Of a DNA stretch of 64,000 bases, positions 1 through 8,851 are shown piece by piece (the stretch's first letter is position 1; the number at the start of each line of letters is the position of its first letter). The position numbers and the translations under genes were made by a program. The notes below the pieces were generated by a model. The model worked only from the letters and a program-made list of their open reading frames with translations. It was not told the origin of the DNA and searched no databases. Origin of the DNA: Sphingopyxis sp. LK2115 (GTDB taxonomy: Bacteria > Pseudomonadota > Alphaproteobacteria > Sphingomonadales > Sphingomonadaceae); the NCBI RefSeq assembly GCF_014595975.1, contig NZ_JABWGQ010000056.1:62001-126000 (forward strand), written 5' to 3'.

Positions 1-49
1 TCTTTTGGTGCAGCTTGCGCCGCGCCGCCGCGCTTGGCAAGCAGGGGCG

Positions 50-538
50 ATGGACGATGCGCCGCCCCTGCTGATCGCGTGGCACAGCCGCACCGGCGGC
101 AGCGAAGCGCTCGCCAGGGCCGCGGCCGAAGGGGCGGGCGGGTCCGCGCAGCGCGTCGCGGCGGCCGACGTCACCCCCGATATGCTGCTCGCGGCCGCGG
201 GCTATCTGTTCGTTGGCCCTGAAAATCTCGCCGCGCTGTCGGGCGCGATGAAGGAGATGTTCGACCGCGCCTATTATCCGTGCCTCGGCCGGATCGAGGG
301 CCGCCCCTATGCGACGATCATCTGCGCAGGCTCCGACGGCGCAAACGCCCAGCGCCAGCTCGACCGCATCGCGACCGGCTGGCGGCTGCGGCGCGTCGCC
401 GACCCGGTCATCGTCAACACCGATGCGCAGACGCCCGAGGCCATTCTGGCTCCCAAGACGATTGCGCCGGAGCGCCTCGCCGAAGCCCGCGACCTCGGCG
501 CCGCGCTCGCCGAGGGGCTGGCGGCGGGCATATTCTGA
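50..538 (+). CDS. Flavodoxin-like / NADPH-dependent FMN reductase family protein
   Basis: The 162-residue product looks like a small flavodoxin-fold protein. An N-terminal beta strand (LLIAWHSRTGGSEALA) is followed by a serine/threonine-rich loop of the kind that binds the FMN phosphate, then a second strand at YLFVGPENLAALSG typical of the FMN-binding loop. The start at 50 is chosen because the earlier in-frame ATG at 5 adds only a basic tail that does not fit the fold. The start region has no strong ribosome site, so the N-terminus is uncertain. It lies tail-to-tail with holA, 58 bases away. The redox partner and substrate cannot be told from sequence. Confidence 0.75.
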   Translation: MDDAPPLLIAWHSRTGGSEALARAAAEGAGGSAQRVAAADVTPDMLLAAAGYLFVGPENLAALSGAMKEMFDRAYYPCLGRIEGRPYATIICAGSDGANAQRQLDRIATGWRLRRVADPVIVNTDAQTPEAILAPKTIAPERLAEARDLGAALAEGLAAGIF

Positions 539-596
539 TCGCGCGACAACAGCGCGGGCTTTGCCGGAATGACGAAAAGGGAAGGGACGATGACCG

Positions 597-1628
597 CTAC
601 CGCGCGCGGGCGGCCTGGTGCGCGATGTCGGTCATCAGCTTGCGAAACAGCACGGCGCCCGCGGTGCCCGATGCCTTGAGCGCGCGCTCGCAATCGAGCA
701 GCCGGCTCATCAGGCGGGCGATGCGCACCGAATCCCAGAGGTGGAGCTGCGCCGTCACCGCCGCCTGTTCTTTCCGGAACACGCCGCTGCGCGGCGCCGA
801 CACGACCGTCGCGGGGTGCGCGCCGCCGTCGACTTCGGCGCGCAGCCGCGCGAGTTGCATCGCGCGGATCGCGAGTGCGCGGATGATGCGGATTTCGGCG
901 ATGCCGACCGCGGCCGCGGTGGCGAGCATGTCGGGCAGTTCGCGCACCTTGCCGCCCAGCGCGACGTTGATGCATTCGCTGACGTCCTCCTCGTGCGTCG
1001 CGGCGCCCAGCGCGGCGATGTCGGCGGCGGTCACCTGCCGCTGGCGGTCGGCGCCCGCGTCGAGGTAGAGCGCGATTTTCTCGATCTCGCGGCGCATCAC
1101 CGCCTGGTCGCCCGACACCAGGTCGACCAGCAATTGCGCTTCGGCATTGCCAAGCCGCAGCCCCTGGTCCTGCGCCGCCGCCATCGCGATGCCGACGAGC
1201 GCGCGGCGGTCGGGCTGGTAACAGATGGCGGCGATCGCATGGTCCGATCCTTCGACCAGCTTGACCAGTTTCGATTTGGCAGTGACCGACGCGCCGGTCG
1301 CGATCACCGGGTTGATCGCGGTTTCGGCGGCGAGCAGCGCCTCGACCGCGGCGATGCTGTCGTCGCCGTTGCCGATAAGGTCGACGCGGATCAGGCGGCT
1401 CGGCGAAAACAGCGACATCGACGCCGCCTCGGCGGCGAGCCGCAACGGGTCCTGCTCCAGCTGCCCATTCGTCAGATCGAGCCGCTCGGCATCCTTGCCC
1501 GCAAGGCCGATAAGGTGGTTCGCGACCGCACCCATCGTCGCGTCGTCGGGACCGGTGAGGAGGAAAAGCCGCACCGCGGGGTCAAGGCGCGTCTGGCGTT
1601 CGAGGTCGGCGGGCCTGACGCTCTTCAT
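597..1628 (-). CDS. holA: DNA polymerase III subunit delta
   Basis: The 343-residue product matches the delta subunit of the clamp loader, which opens the beta sliding clamp in the replisome. It begins with the usual N-terminal RFLLTGPD-like segment (LFLLTGPDDATMG, about residues 22-34), lacks a Walker A motif as expected of delta, and has the helical C-terminal collar domain (RLMSRLLDCERALKASG near residue 315). Length is normal for the family. Its start codon overlaps the lptE stop by four bases (ATGA), so the two are translationally coupled. It is the last gene of the leuS-lptE-holA minus-strand operon, an arrangement common in alphaproteobacteria. Confidence 0.93.
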   Translation of the reverse strand: MKSVRPADLERQTRLDPAVRLFLLTGPDDATMGAVANHLIGLAGKDAERLDLTNGQLEQDPLRLAAEAASMSLFSPSRLIRVDLIGNGDDSIAAVEALLAAETAINPVIATGASVTAKSKLVKLVEGSDHAIAAICYQPDRRALVGIAMAAAQDQGLRLGNAEAQLLVDLVSGDQAVMRREIEKIALYLDAGADRQRQVTAADIAALGAATHEEDVSECINVALGGKVRELPDMLATAAAVGIAEIRIIRALAIRAMQLARLRAEVDGGAHPATVVSAPRSGVFRKEQAAVTAQLHLWDSVRIARLMSRLLDCERALKASGTAGAVLFRKLMTDIAHQAARAR

Positions 1629-2167
1629 TGCCCGGCGGGGGCGGGAGCGGCGGCACCCTGGCCGCCGCCACGGTTTGCATAAACGGCAAGGCGCGCGACG
1701 ATCTGATCGGCGATGCCCGATGCGAGTCGTTCGAGCGCGGTCGATTCGGCGGCGATCGTCGCATATTCGCTGCCGACGACGTCGATGCCCGCGTCCTGTG
1801 TGGCGGCCGCGTCAAGCAACACTTCGCCCGTCGCGGCGTCGACAAGCTGATAGCGCGCGCGGAGCGTTCGCCGCTCGCGCGTCACCGCATCGTCGGCGCG
1901 CACGCCGAAACCGGTGATCGAATCCTCGAGCCGGACGTCGAGCCGCAGCCGCTTGCCCGCGCCCCCGTCGCCCTGCGTCGGGCGCAACCGGTCGCGCAGC
2001 GCGTTGCGGACGAGCCAGCCCTCATGCCCCGCAATCGGCGCGACATCGACGTCGGCGAGCGTTTGCGCCACGCTGCCGCCGCTGCCATTGGCGTAAAGCG
2101 GACGCAGGCCGCAGCCGCCGATGGTCAGCGAAGCGGCGACGAGGGCGGAGATGATGAGCGTGCGCAT
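1625..2167 (-). CDS. lptE: LPS assembly lipoprotein LptE
   Basis: The 180-residue product has a lipoprotein signal peptide with lipobox TIGGC and mature Cys19 followed by GLRPLYA, the hallmark start of alphaproteobacterial LptE. LptE plugs the LptD barrel in the outer membrane and helps insert lipopolysaccharide. The body is the expected small alpha/beta domain. The C-terminus is a low-complexity Gly/Ala/Pro tail (GGGQGAAAPAPAG). It lies 77 bases after leuS and overlaps holA by four bases. The family is divergent, so the call rests on the lipobox signature plus the leuS-lptE-holA context. Confidence 0.88.
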   Translation of the reverse strand: MRTLIISALVAASLTIGGCGLRPLYANGSGGSVAQTLADVDVAPIAGHEGWLVRNALRDRLRPTQGDGGAGKRLRLDVRLEDSITGFGVRADDAVTRERRTLRARYQLVDAATGEVLLDAAATQDAGIDVVGSEYATIAAESTALERLASGIADQIVARLAVYANRGGGQGAAAPAPAGQ

Positions 2168-2244
2168 ATTGTCAGCCGACCGCCTTTGGTTTCCGTTCGC
2201 CCGACACGAACGGGAAATGGAAGGGTTTGTTCCGATCCATCGTG

Positions 2245-4794
2245 TCAGGGAACGATATTCACCAAACGGTCGGGAACGACAATCACCTTCTTGGGCGTCG
2301 CGCCTGCCAGCAGTTCGACGATGCGCGGGCGGGCGAGCGCGGCGGCTTCGAGGGCATCCCTGTCCAATCCCTTCGCCACCGTCATCGTATCGCGCAGCTT
2401 GCCGGCCATCTGGATGGCGATCGTCACCTCGTCATCGACGAGCAGCGCCGGATCGGCGGCGGGCCATGCGGCGTCGGCGACCATCGGTGTCGGGCGCTGG
2501 CCCGGCGGCAGCGCCGCCCATGCCTCTTCGGCAAGGTGCGGCATCATCGGCGCGACCAGCAGGATCAGGATGCGGCACGCCTCGGCGCGTGTCGCCGAAG
2601 GCTTGGCCTTTTCGATCTCGTTGGCGAGCGCGTGGATTTTCGCCACGGCCTTGTTGAAGCCCAGCGCTTCGATATCGGCGGCCACCCCGGCGATCGTCTG
2701 GTGGAGCTTGCGGGCAAGGCTTTTGTCTTCCCCGCCGTCGCCAACATTCTCGGTCTCGCCGAACAGCCGCCACAGCCGCTGGACAAAGCGCCACGCGCCC
2801 TCGATCCCCGCCTCGCTCCACGGCAGGTCGCGCTCGGGCGGGCTGTCGGACAGCATGAACCAGCGGACGGCATCGGCGCCATATTGGTCGAGAATGGCGT
2901 CGGGATCGACGACATTCTTCTTCGACTTCGACATCTTGATGACGCGGCCGACCTCGACCGGGGCGCCGTCGGCGATCAGCGTCGCTCCGTCGGCGCCCCG
3001 CTCGACTTCGTCGGGCGTGAAATAGAGCGGCGGCAGTCCCTCGCCCTGCGGCCGGCTATAGGTTTCGTGCGTCACCATGCCCTGCGTGAACAGGCTCGCG
3101 AACGGCTCTTTGATGTCGATCATCCCCAGCCTGTTCAGCGCGCGCGTCCAGAAGCGTGCGTAGAGCAGGTGGAGGATCGCATGTTCGATGCCGCCGATAT
3201 ACTGGTCGACGGGCAGCCAGCGGCGGATGACCTCGGCGTCAAAGGGCCTGTCCGCGGGCGCCGACGCAAAGCGCAGGAAATACCAGCTTGAATCGACGAA
3301 GGTGTCGAGCGTGTCGGTCTCGCGCATCGCCTCGCCGCCGCAGCTCGGGCACGCGACATGCTTCCACGTCGGATGGCGATCCAGCGGGTTGCCGGGCACC
3401 GAAAAATCGACATCGTCGGGCAGGGTGACGGGAAGCTGGCTCCTGGGAACCGGCACCGTCCCGCACGCCGGGCAATGGATGAAGGGGATCGGCGTTCCCC
3501 AATAGCGCTGGCGCGACACGCCCCAGTCGCGCAGCCGCCACACGGTCGCGCCCTTGCCCCAGCCTTCATGCTCGGCGCGCGCGATGACCGCGGCCTTTGC
3601 CTCGTCGATGCTCATGCCGTCGAGGAAATGGCTGTTCACAAGGCGGCCGGGCCCGGTATAGGCTTCGGTGCCGCTGAAATGCTGCGCCGTCTCGTCGCCA
3701 TCGGCGATCACACGATGGACCGGCAACTCATATTTGCGCGCGAAATCCAGGTCGCGCTGGTCGTGCGCGGGGCAGCCGAAAATCGCGCCGGTGCCATAAT
3801 CCATCAGCACATAATTGACGACCCAGACGGGCAGGTGCCAGTCGGGGTCAAGCGGATGCTCGACCGCCAGACCGGTATCGAAGCCCAGTTTTTCGGCGGT
3901 TTCCAGCTGTTCGGCCGATGTGCCCTGACGGCGGCATTCGGCGATGAACGCCGCCAGTTCGGGCGAAGCCTTTGCCAGCCTTTCGGCAAGCGGATGATCG
4001 GGCGAGATCGCCGCGAAGCTCGCGCCATAGAGCGTGTCCGGGCGCGTCGTGAACACGTCGAAACCCGGCGCGCCGCCCGCCAGCCTGAACGAAAACTCCA
4101 GCCCTTGCGACTTGCCGATCCAGTTTTCCTGCATCAGCCGCACCTTGTCGGGCCAGCTGTCCAGGCTGCCCAGGCCTTCGAGCAGTTCGTCGGCGAAGTC
4201 GGTGATCTTCAAAAACCACTGCGACAATTTCTTCTTCTCGACGATTGCGCCCGAGCGCCAGCCGCGACCGTCGATGACCTGCTCGTTCGCGAGCACCGTC
4301 ATGTCGACGGGGTCCCAGTTGACGTAGCTTTCCTTGCGATAGACGAGCCCCGCGGCATGGAGGTCGAGGAACAGCGCCTGTTCCTGCCCGTAATAATCGG
4401 CATCGCACGTCGCGAACTCGCGGCTCCAGTCGATCGCGAGGCCGAGGCGTTTCAATTGCGCGCGCATCGCGTCGATATTGGCGCGCGTCCAGCCGCCCGG
4501 ATGGACGCCCTTTTCCATCGCGGCATTTTCGGCCGGCATCCCGAAGGCGTCCCAGCCCATCGGATGCAGCACATCGTGTCCCGTCATCCGCTTGAACCGC
4601 GCAAGGACGTCGCCCATCGCATAATTGCGGACATGTCCCATGTGAATGCGCCCCGACGGATAGGGGAACATTTCGAGGATATAGGCTTTCGGTTTGTCGC
4701 CGCTGTCGGTCGTGGCAAAGCTGTTCGCCGCCTCCCACGCCTTTTGCCAGCGGGCGTCGGCGGCGAGGGCGCCGAAGCGCGTTTCGCGGGTCAT
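2245..4794 (-). CDS. leuS: Leucyl-tRNA synthetase
   Basis: This 849-residue class I synthetase charges tRNA-Leu with leucine. The HIGH-type ATP motif appears as HMGH at residues 51-54 after FPYPSGRI, and the second signature KMSKS sits at about 620-624. Between them lies the CP1 editing domain (threonine-rich segment [13 protein letters not shown]) that removes mischarged isoleucine and norvaline. Two CxxC pairs near the CP1 domain suggest a zinc knuckle (CPACG and CPSCG). Length is normal for bacteria. It is preceded 54 bases upstream by the DUF3576 lipoprotein gene and followed by lptE-holA on the same strand. Confidence 0.97.
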   Translation of the reverse strand: MTRETRFGALAADARWQKAWEAANSFATTDSGDKPKAYILEMFPYPSGRIHMGHVRNYAMGDVLARFKRMTGHDVLHPMGWDAFGMPAENAAMEKGVHPGGWTRANIDAMRAQLKRLGLAIDWSREFATCDADYYGQEQALFLDLHAAGLVYRKESYVNWDPVDMTVLANEQVIDGRGWRSGAIVEKKKLSQWFLKITDFADELLEGLGSLDSWPDKVRLMQENWIGKSQGLEFSFRLAGGAPGFDVFTTRPDTLYGASFAAISPDHPLAERLAKASPELAAFIAECRRQGTSAEQLETAEKLGFDTGLAVEHPLDPDWHLPVWVVNYVLMDYGTGAIFGCPAHDQRDLDFARKYELPVHRVIADGDETAQHFSGTEAYTGPGRLVNSHFLDGMSIDEAKAAVIARAEHEGWGKGATVWRLRDWGVSRQRYWGTPIPFIHCPACGTVPVPRSQLPVTLPDDVDFSVPGNPLDRHPTWKHVACPSCGGEAMRETDTLDTFVDSSWYFLRFASAPADRPFDAEVIRRWLPVDQYIGGIEHAILHLLYARFWTRALNRLGMIDIKEPFASLFTQGMVTHETYSRPQGEGLPPLYFTPDEVERGADGATLIADGAPVEVGRVIKMSKSKKNVVDPDAILDQYGADAVRWFMLSDSPPERDLPWSEAGIEGAWRFVQRLWRLFGETENVGDGGEDKSLARKLHQTIAGVAADIEALGFNKAVAKIHALANEIEKAKPSATRAEACRILILLVAPMMPHLAEEAWAALPPGQRPTPMVADAAWPAADPALLVDDEVTIAIQMAGKLRDTMTVAKGLDRDALEAAALARPRIVELLAGATPKKVIVVPDRLVNIVP

Positions 4795-4848
4795 GTATCG
4801 GTTACCCCGTCAGTCTGTCTGGGCGAGCGCGCAGCGGCGCGCCGCAAG

Positions 4849-5310
4849 TTAATCCCGGATGGCCGAGCGGCGCAGGTCGCGCGCGCGGGTGAGGATGATC
4901 TCCTCAAGCTTCTGCACCGTCGCCGCCTGCACCGGCGCATCGACCCAGGTGCCGCCCTGCGACACCTGGCGCGAGGCGGCGACGCGCAGCGCGTCGGCGC
5001 GCAGATCCTGGTCCAGAATCGACACCGTGACCTTCATCCGCTCGCCGGGGTTCGACGGGTTGGCATACCAGTCGGTGATGACGACGCCGCCGGCCGAATC
5101 GGCCTGGAGCAGCGGCATGAACGACAGCGCGTCGAGCGAGGCGCGCCACAAATAGCTGTTCACGCCGATCGTCGTCACCTGGCTGGCGGCAAGATCGGCG
5201 CGCGGACGGTCGTTGTTCGCACAGGCCGCAAGGCCGAGCGCCGCAAGCCCGATCAGCACAAGCGAAGCCGCGCGGCGGCCGGGGCTGGCGGGGACGGAAA
5301 GCTGGAACAT
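4849..5310 (-). CDS. DUF3576 domain lipoprotein
   Basis: The 153-residue product has an N-terminal hydrophobic signal (SLVLIGLAALGLAAC) ending in a lipobox, so it should be an inner- or outer-membrane lipoprotein. The body, from TIGVNSYLWRASLDALSFMP to the end, matches the alphaproteobacterial DUF3576 family, which is regularly found just upstream of leuS. The start at 5310 is preferred over an ATG 54 bases earlier because an AAGG-type site lies nine bases upstream and the longer form would bury the signal peptide. No enzymatic function is known for the family. Confidence 0.85.
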   Translation of the reverse strand: MFQLSVPASPGRRAASLVLIGLAALGLAACANNDRPRADLAASQVTTIGVNSYLWRASLDALSFMPLLQADSAGGVVITDWYANPSNPGERMKVTVSILDQDLRADALRVAASRQVSQGGTWVDAPVQAATVQKLEEIILTRARDLRRSAIRD

Positions 5311-5588
5311 GCCGATACACCTTATCTCTTGGGCACCGGGCAGCTTTGCAAACCGCCCGTGCATACGGAATTGCCAGCGTCTCTATCGCCCTTGCCGCCG
5401 TCCGGCAAGCACGGCAATTTGCGGCGCGCCGCCGTTCAGCCTAGGGTCAGTCGACGCGCGCGGTGTGACGAATGCGCAACATTTTTTGGCGAAATGCCCT
5501 TCGGTCGCGATGATATGACCCGAATCACTGGAAATGTTACGCCAACGGGCCTATCTGACGAGTCGATCGGGGTTGGAGTCGCAGGACG

Positions 5589-6302
5589 ATGGCGCGCACA
5601 TCGCGACATTATTGGAAAGCAGGGCTTGCCGCTTTGGCGGTGGGCATGCTTGCGCTTCCGCCCGCACTTGCGGCGATGTCGAGCAGCGACCGGCTGCGCG
5701 ACACCGCGCTGTCGGAAACCCTGCTCGGCCAGTTCACTCCGGCGTCGGGCGACGAGCGGCTGATCGCGCGCTACAACAGGATGTCGGCCGAACAGCGCCG
5801 CAATTTCAGTTTCACCCCCGCGCTCACCGATGACGGACGCAAGAATCGCGCCATCACCGTCGTGATCCGCGTGCGCGACGATGCGTCGAGCGCGGCGCGC
5901 ACCGCGGGGCTCGCGGCGGGACGCACCACGCCGGTGGCGATCGCTCCGGTGAAATATGATCTCGGCGCGTCGGTCGGCTTTGAAAAATTCGTCACGCCGG
6001 CGCTGCCGCGCGGCACCGACCTGCGCAACCTGCCGGTCGCCAAGGCGCCCGAACAGGCCGAGAAAAAGTCGCGCTTCGCCACGCGCATGGTCAACCGCCC
6101 CAGCGACCCGAGCGGTGCGACCGACCGCGTCACCGCTCCCGGCGAAGCGTCCGCGGTCGATGTTGTCACCAGCTATCGCCTGACGAAGAATATCGATGTC
6201 ACCGCAGGCGTGCGGTACAAGGCCGACGACCGCTTCCAGCCGCTGACCGATTCGCGGCGCGACAGCCAGGCGGTCTATGTCGGAACCGCCTTCCGCTTCT
6301 AG
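5589..6302 (+). CDS. Exported hypothetical protein with outer-membrane-like C-terminus
   Basis: I do not recognise this 237-residue protein beyond its localisation. It begins with a clear Sec signal (AGLAALAVGMLALPPALAA). The C-terminus has two amphipathic beta-strand-like segments (KNIDVTAGVRYKAD and SQAVYVGTAFRF) and ends in phenylalanine, the signal that the BAM machinery recognises on outer-membrane barrel proteins. The middle is low in hydrophobicity and rich in basic residues. The protein is too short for a full barrel with its long soluble section, so it may carry only a few strands or be periplasmic. The gene is divergent from DUF3576, with a 278-base upstream region. Confidence 0.7.
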   Translation: MARTSRHYWKAGLAALAVGMLALPPALAAMSSSDRLRDTALSETLLGQFTPASGDERLIARYNRMSAEQRRNFSFTPALTDDGRKNRAITVVIRVRDDASSAARTAGLAAGRTTPVAIAPVKYDLGASVGFEKFVTPALPRGTDLRNLPVAKAPEQAEKKSRFATRMVNRPSDPSGATDRVTAPGEASAVDVVTSYRLTKNIDVTAGVRYKADDRFQPLTDSRRDSQAVYVGTAFRF

Positions 6303-6387
6303 GCATCATCATTCTCCAGGGTGGCCTGCAAATGGCACGCATCCGCGCTTGCGCTGCTGACGCACATTGAGTGCGCTGCATTCCGGG

Positions 6388-7038
6388 TCACGGAACGCCG
6401 CCATTTTCGATTCGCCCTGACCCGAATGGCGACACCGCCCGTGCCAGGCGCCTCGCCGCCTTTTGCTCCCACGCATCGATTGCCGCCCAGCCGGCCGCGA
6501 TGTCGCTCGCGCGGTTGATCTGGCGCGCGCGCGCCGCGGTCATGCCGCCGAGCGCGACCGGCTGGCCGCCTGCCAGCCGCGCGAGCCGCAGCCAGGCCGC
6601 CGATCCCAGCGCGGGGGCGCCGGGGTGCGAGCGCGTCGGATGGAGCGGCGAAACGAAGGCGGCGTGCGCTCCCGCCCGCCGCGCGCGCCGCGCCTCGTGC
6701 GCGTCATGGACGGGCAGGGAGAGGATCAGGCCGAGCGCGTGGGCCTGACGCGCCCGATGCGCGTCGCGCTGGCGCAGATGGACGCCGTCGGCCCCCCAGC
6801 GCCGCGCGATTGCCGGTGTTCCCGCCAGCAGCACGGTCAAGCCGCGCGTCCGGCCCAGGCGAACCAGCCGTCGCAGCAGCCGCCAGCGCGCACCGGACGG
6901 CAGGCGGTCGTGGCGCAGCACGATCCCGCTTCCGGGCGGCAGCCGCGCCGCGAGCGTCAGCAGGCCGGCCCGTGCCCGCTCGTCGCTGAACAGCCAGATC
7001 CCCGGAACTTTGGGCCTAAGAGGGTGGCGCGCGCGCAT
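6388..7038 (-). CDS. Thiamine-phosphate synthase-like protein (ThiE/TenI superfamily)
   Basis: The 216-residue product follows the ThiE/TenI barrel pattern: GADGVHLRQ, then SLPVHDAHEA, then AFVSPLHPTRSHPG, and finally PVALGGM near the C-terminus. In true ThiE the PTxTK loop binds pyrophosphate. Here it reads PTRSH, and the N-terminal substrate residues look altered, so activity as thiamine-phosphate synthase is doubtful. The protein is unusually rich in arginine. An upstream in-frame extension exists, but the start at 7038 precedes the first family-like residues. It is divergent from yggS. thiL is present 45 kb away, but nothing else here links this gene to thiamine. Confidence 0.72.
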   Translation of the reverse strand: MRARHPLRPKVPGIWLFSDERARAGLLTLAARLPPGSGIVLRHDRLPSGARWRLLRRLVRLGRTRGLTVLLAGTPAIARRWGADGVHLRQRDAHRARQAHALGLILSLPVHDAHEARRARRAGAHAAFVSPLHPTRSHPGAPALGSAAWLRLARLAGGQPVALGGMTAARARQINRASDIAAGWAAIDAWEQKAARRLARAVSPFGSGRIENGGVP

Positions 7039-7094
7039 CGCGCTTTCTATAGGCGCGTCGCGAGCGCGCGCAACGCGCCGATGGGAATCAGACG

Positions 7095-7757
7095 ATGAGC
7101 GACGCAGCAGGCCGGTTGGCCGAGGTGCAGGGACATATCGCCGACGCGGCGCGGCGCGCGCGGCGCGGGGCGGACGACATCTGCCTGATCGCGGTGTCAA
7201 AGACGCACGGCGCCGACGCGATCCGCCCGCTGATCGCCGCGGGCCAGCGCCATTTCGGCGAGAATCGCGTGCAGGAAGCCGCCGCGAAATGGCCGGCGCT
7301 CCGTGCCGAAACGCCCGGCGTCGTGCTTCACCTGATCGGCCAGCTGCAATCGAACAAGGCGGATGACGCCGTGGCCTTGTTCGATGCGATCCACTCGGTC
7401 GACCGTTCGTCGCTGGTGCAGGCGCTGGCCAGGGCGTGCGCGAAGGCGGGGCGGCAACCGCAGCTGTTCGTGCAGGTCAATATCGGCGGCGAGGCACAGA
7501 AAGGCGGCTGTGCGGTTGCCGACCTTCCCGCACTGCTCGGCGAGGCGAAGGAGGCGGGGCTGGCGATCGCCGGGCTGATGACCATCCCGCCTGCCGCGCA
7601 AGAACCCGCGCCCTTTTTCGCGCTGCTCGACGAACTCGCCGGGCGCCACGGCCTGCCGCTGCGTTCGATGGGGATGAGCGGCGATTACGAGACTGCGGTG
7701 ATGCTGGGCGCGACGCATGTGCGCGTTGGTACGGCGCTGTTCGGCGCGCGCGGGTGA
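7095..7757 (+). CDS. yggS: YggS family PLP homeostasis protein
   Basis: This 220-residue protein is a single-domain PLP-binding TIM barrel of the YggS/PROSC family, which keeps pyridoxal phosphate and amino-acid pools balanced rather than catalysing a known reaction. The PLP lysine is K36 in LIAVSKTHGA. It is followed by FGENRVQEA, HLIGQLQSNKA and the C-terminal phosphate-binding MGMSGDYETAVMLGATHVRVG, all family signatures. Length is normal. The gene is divergent from the ThiE-like gene and is followed within six bases by a strong hairpin. Confidence 0.93.
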   Translation: MSDAAGRLAEVQGHIADAARRARRGADDICLIAVSKTHGADAIRPLIAAGQRHFGENRVQEAAAKWPALRAETPGVVLHLIGQLQSNKADDAVALFDAIHSVDRSSLVQALARACAKAGRQPQLFVQVNIGGEAQKGGCAVADLPALLGEAKEAGLAIAGLMTIPPAAQEPAPFFALLDELAGRHGLPLRSMGMSGDYETAVMLGATHVRVGTALFGARG

Positions 7758-7762
7758 TTGAC

Positions 7763-7792
7763 GGCAGCGGCCGGTGTCGACCGGTCGCTGCC
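7763..7792. terminator. GC-rich hairpin between yggS and glsA
   Basis: Arms GGCAGCG-CCGG and CCGG-CGCTGCC pair across a six-base loop, with one G/T mismatch between the two stem blocks. It starts six bases after the yggS stop, and the convergent glsA ends at 7872. There is no long T tract, so it is either a weak bidirectional terminator or a 3'-end stabilising hairpin. Confidence 0.45.
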
Positions 7793-7871
7793 CCAAGATC
7801 CTCCTCATCGATTTGCGATGGGGGATCTCGAACGGCCGCTTCCCGCTCCAGGGCAGCGCCCCGCGCTCCGC

Positions 7872-8798
7872 TCAATCGAACACCGACCACCCCGCCGCAT
7901 AGGCGAAATGTTCGAGCGCCGCGGCGCCCGCTAGCGAGGTTCCCGCCTCGTTCAGCCCCGGCGACCAGACCGCGATCGACCCCTGCCCCGGCGCGATGCA
8001 CAGGATGCCGCCGCCGACGCCGCTCTTGCCGGGCAGGCCGACGCGAAAGGCGAACTCGCCCGAATTGTCATAATGGCCGCACAGCATCATGATCGCGTTG
8101 ATGCGCCGCGCGCGGTGCGCGTCGATCAGCTGTTCGCCGGTCAGCGGGTCGCGTCCTTCCATCGCCAGAAACAGCCCGGCGCGGGCGAGCTGGCGGCACG
8201 ACATGGCGATCGCGCATTGCCGGAAATAGACGCCGACGACGGTTTCGACCGGATGCCGAAGGTTGCCGAACGCATCCATGAAATGCGCCAGGCTGCGGTT
8301 GCGCGCGCCGGTTTCCGATTCGGACAAGGCGACATCGAAGTCGATCGCAACGCTGTCATCGCCCGCGCGCGCGCGCATGAAATCGACGATCTCGTCGGCG
8401 ACCGTATCGCCGTCGCGCCCGTCGATCAGCCGGTCGGTCGTCGCGATCGCCCCCGCGTTGATCAACGGATTGCGCGGGATGCCCGCCTCGCTTTCCAGCT
8501 GGACGATCGAATTGAAGGCGCTGCCCGACGGTTCGCGCCCGACGCTGTCCCACAAGCCGCCGCCGACCCGGCGCAGCGCGAGCGCGAGGGTGAACACCTT
8601 CGACACCGACTGAATCGAAAAAGGCTCGTCGGCGTCGCCCGATATATGGACGGTGCCGTCGGGCAGCGCGAGCGCAAAGCCGAGCTTCGCCGGATCGACC
8701 CTGGCCAGCGCGGGGATATAGTCGGCGACGCGGCCTTTGCCGAGCTGCGCGGCGGCGAGCGTCATCGCTTCGTCAATATAGGGTTGAAGATCGATCAT
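7872..8798 (-). CDS. glsA: Glutaminase A
   Basis: The 308-residue product hydrolyses glutamine to glutamate and ammonia in the cytoplasm. It has the beta-lactamase-like fold of the glutaminase A family. The nucleophile/base pair S64-x-x-K67 lies in [10 protein letters not shown], followed by [11 protein letters not shown] and the conserved NPLINAGAI segment. The C-terminal glycine motif [12 protein letters not shown] is intact. Length matches the usual 305-310 residues. It is convergent with yggS and divergent from the DEXH helicase, with 53 bases between the two starts. Confidence 0.95.
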   Translation of the reverse strand: MIDLQPYIDEAMTLAAAQLGKGRVADYIPALARVDPAKLGFALALPDGTVHISGDADEPFSIQSVSKVFTLALALRRVGGGLWDSVGREPSGSAFNSIVQLESEAGIPRNPLINAGAIATTDRLIDGRDGDTVADEIVDFMRARAGDDSVAIDFDVALSESETGARNRSLAHFMDAFGNLRHPVETVVGVYFRQCAIAMSCRQLARAGLFLAMEGRDPLTGEQLIDAHRARRINAIMMLCGHYDNSGEFAFRVGLPGKSGVGGGILCIAPGQGSIAVWSPGLNEAGTSLAGAAALEHFAYAAGWSVFD

Positions 8799-8851
8799 GC
8801 GCGGTGCCTAGCATAGTTGCCCACGCGATGCGCCTGTGACACGACAGCCCC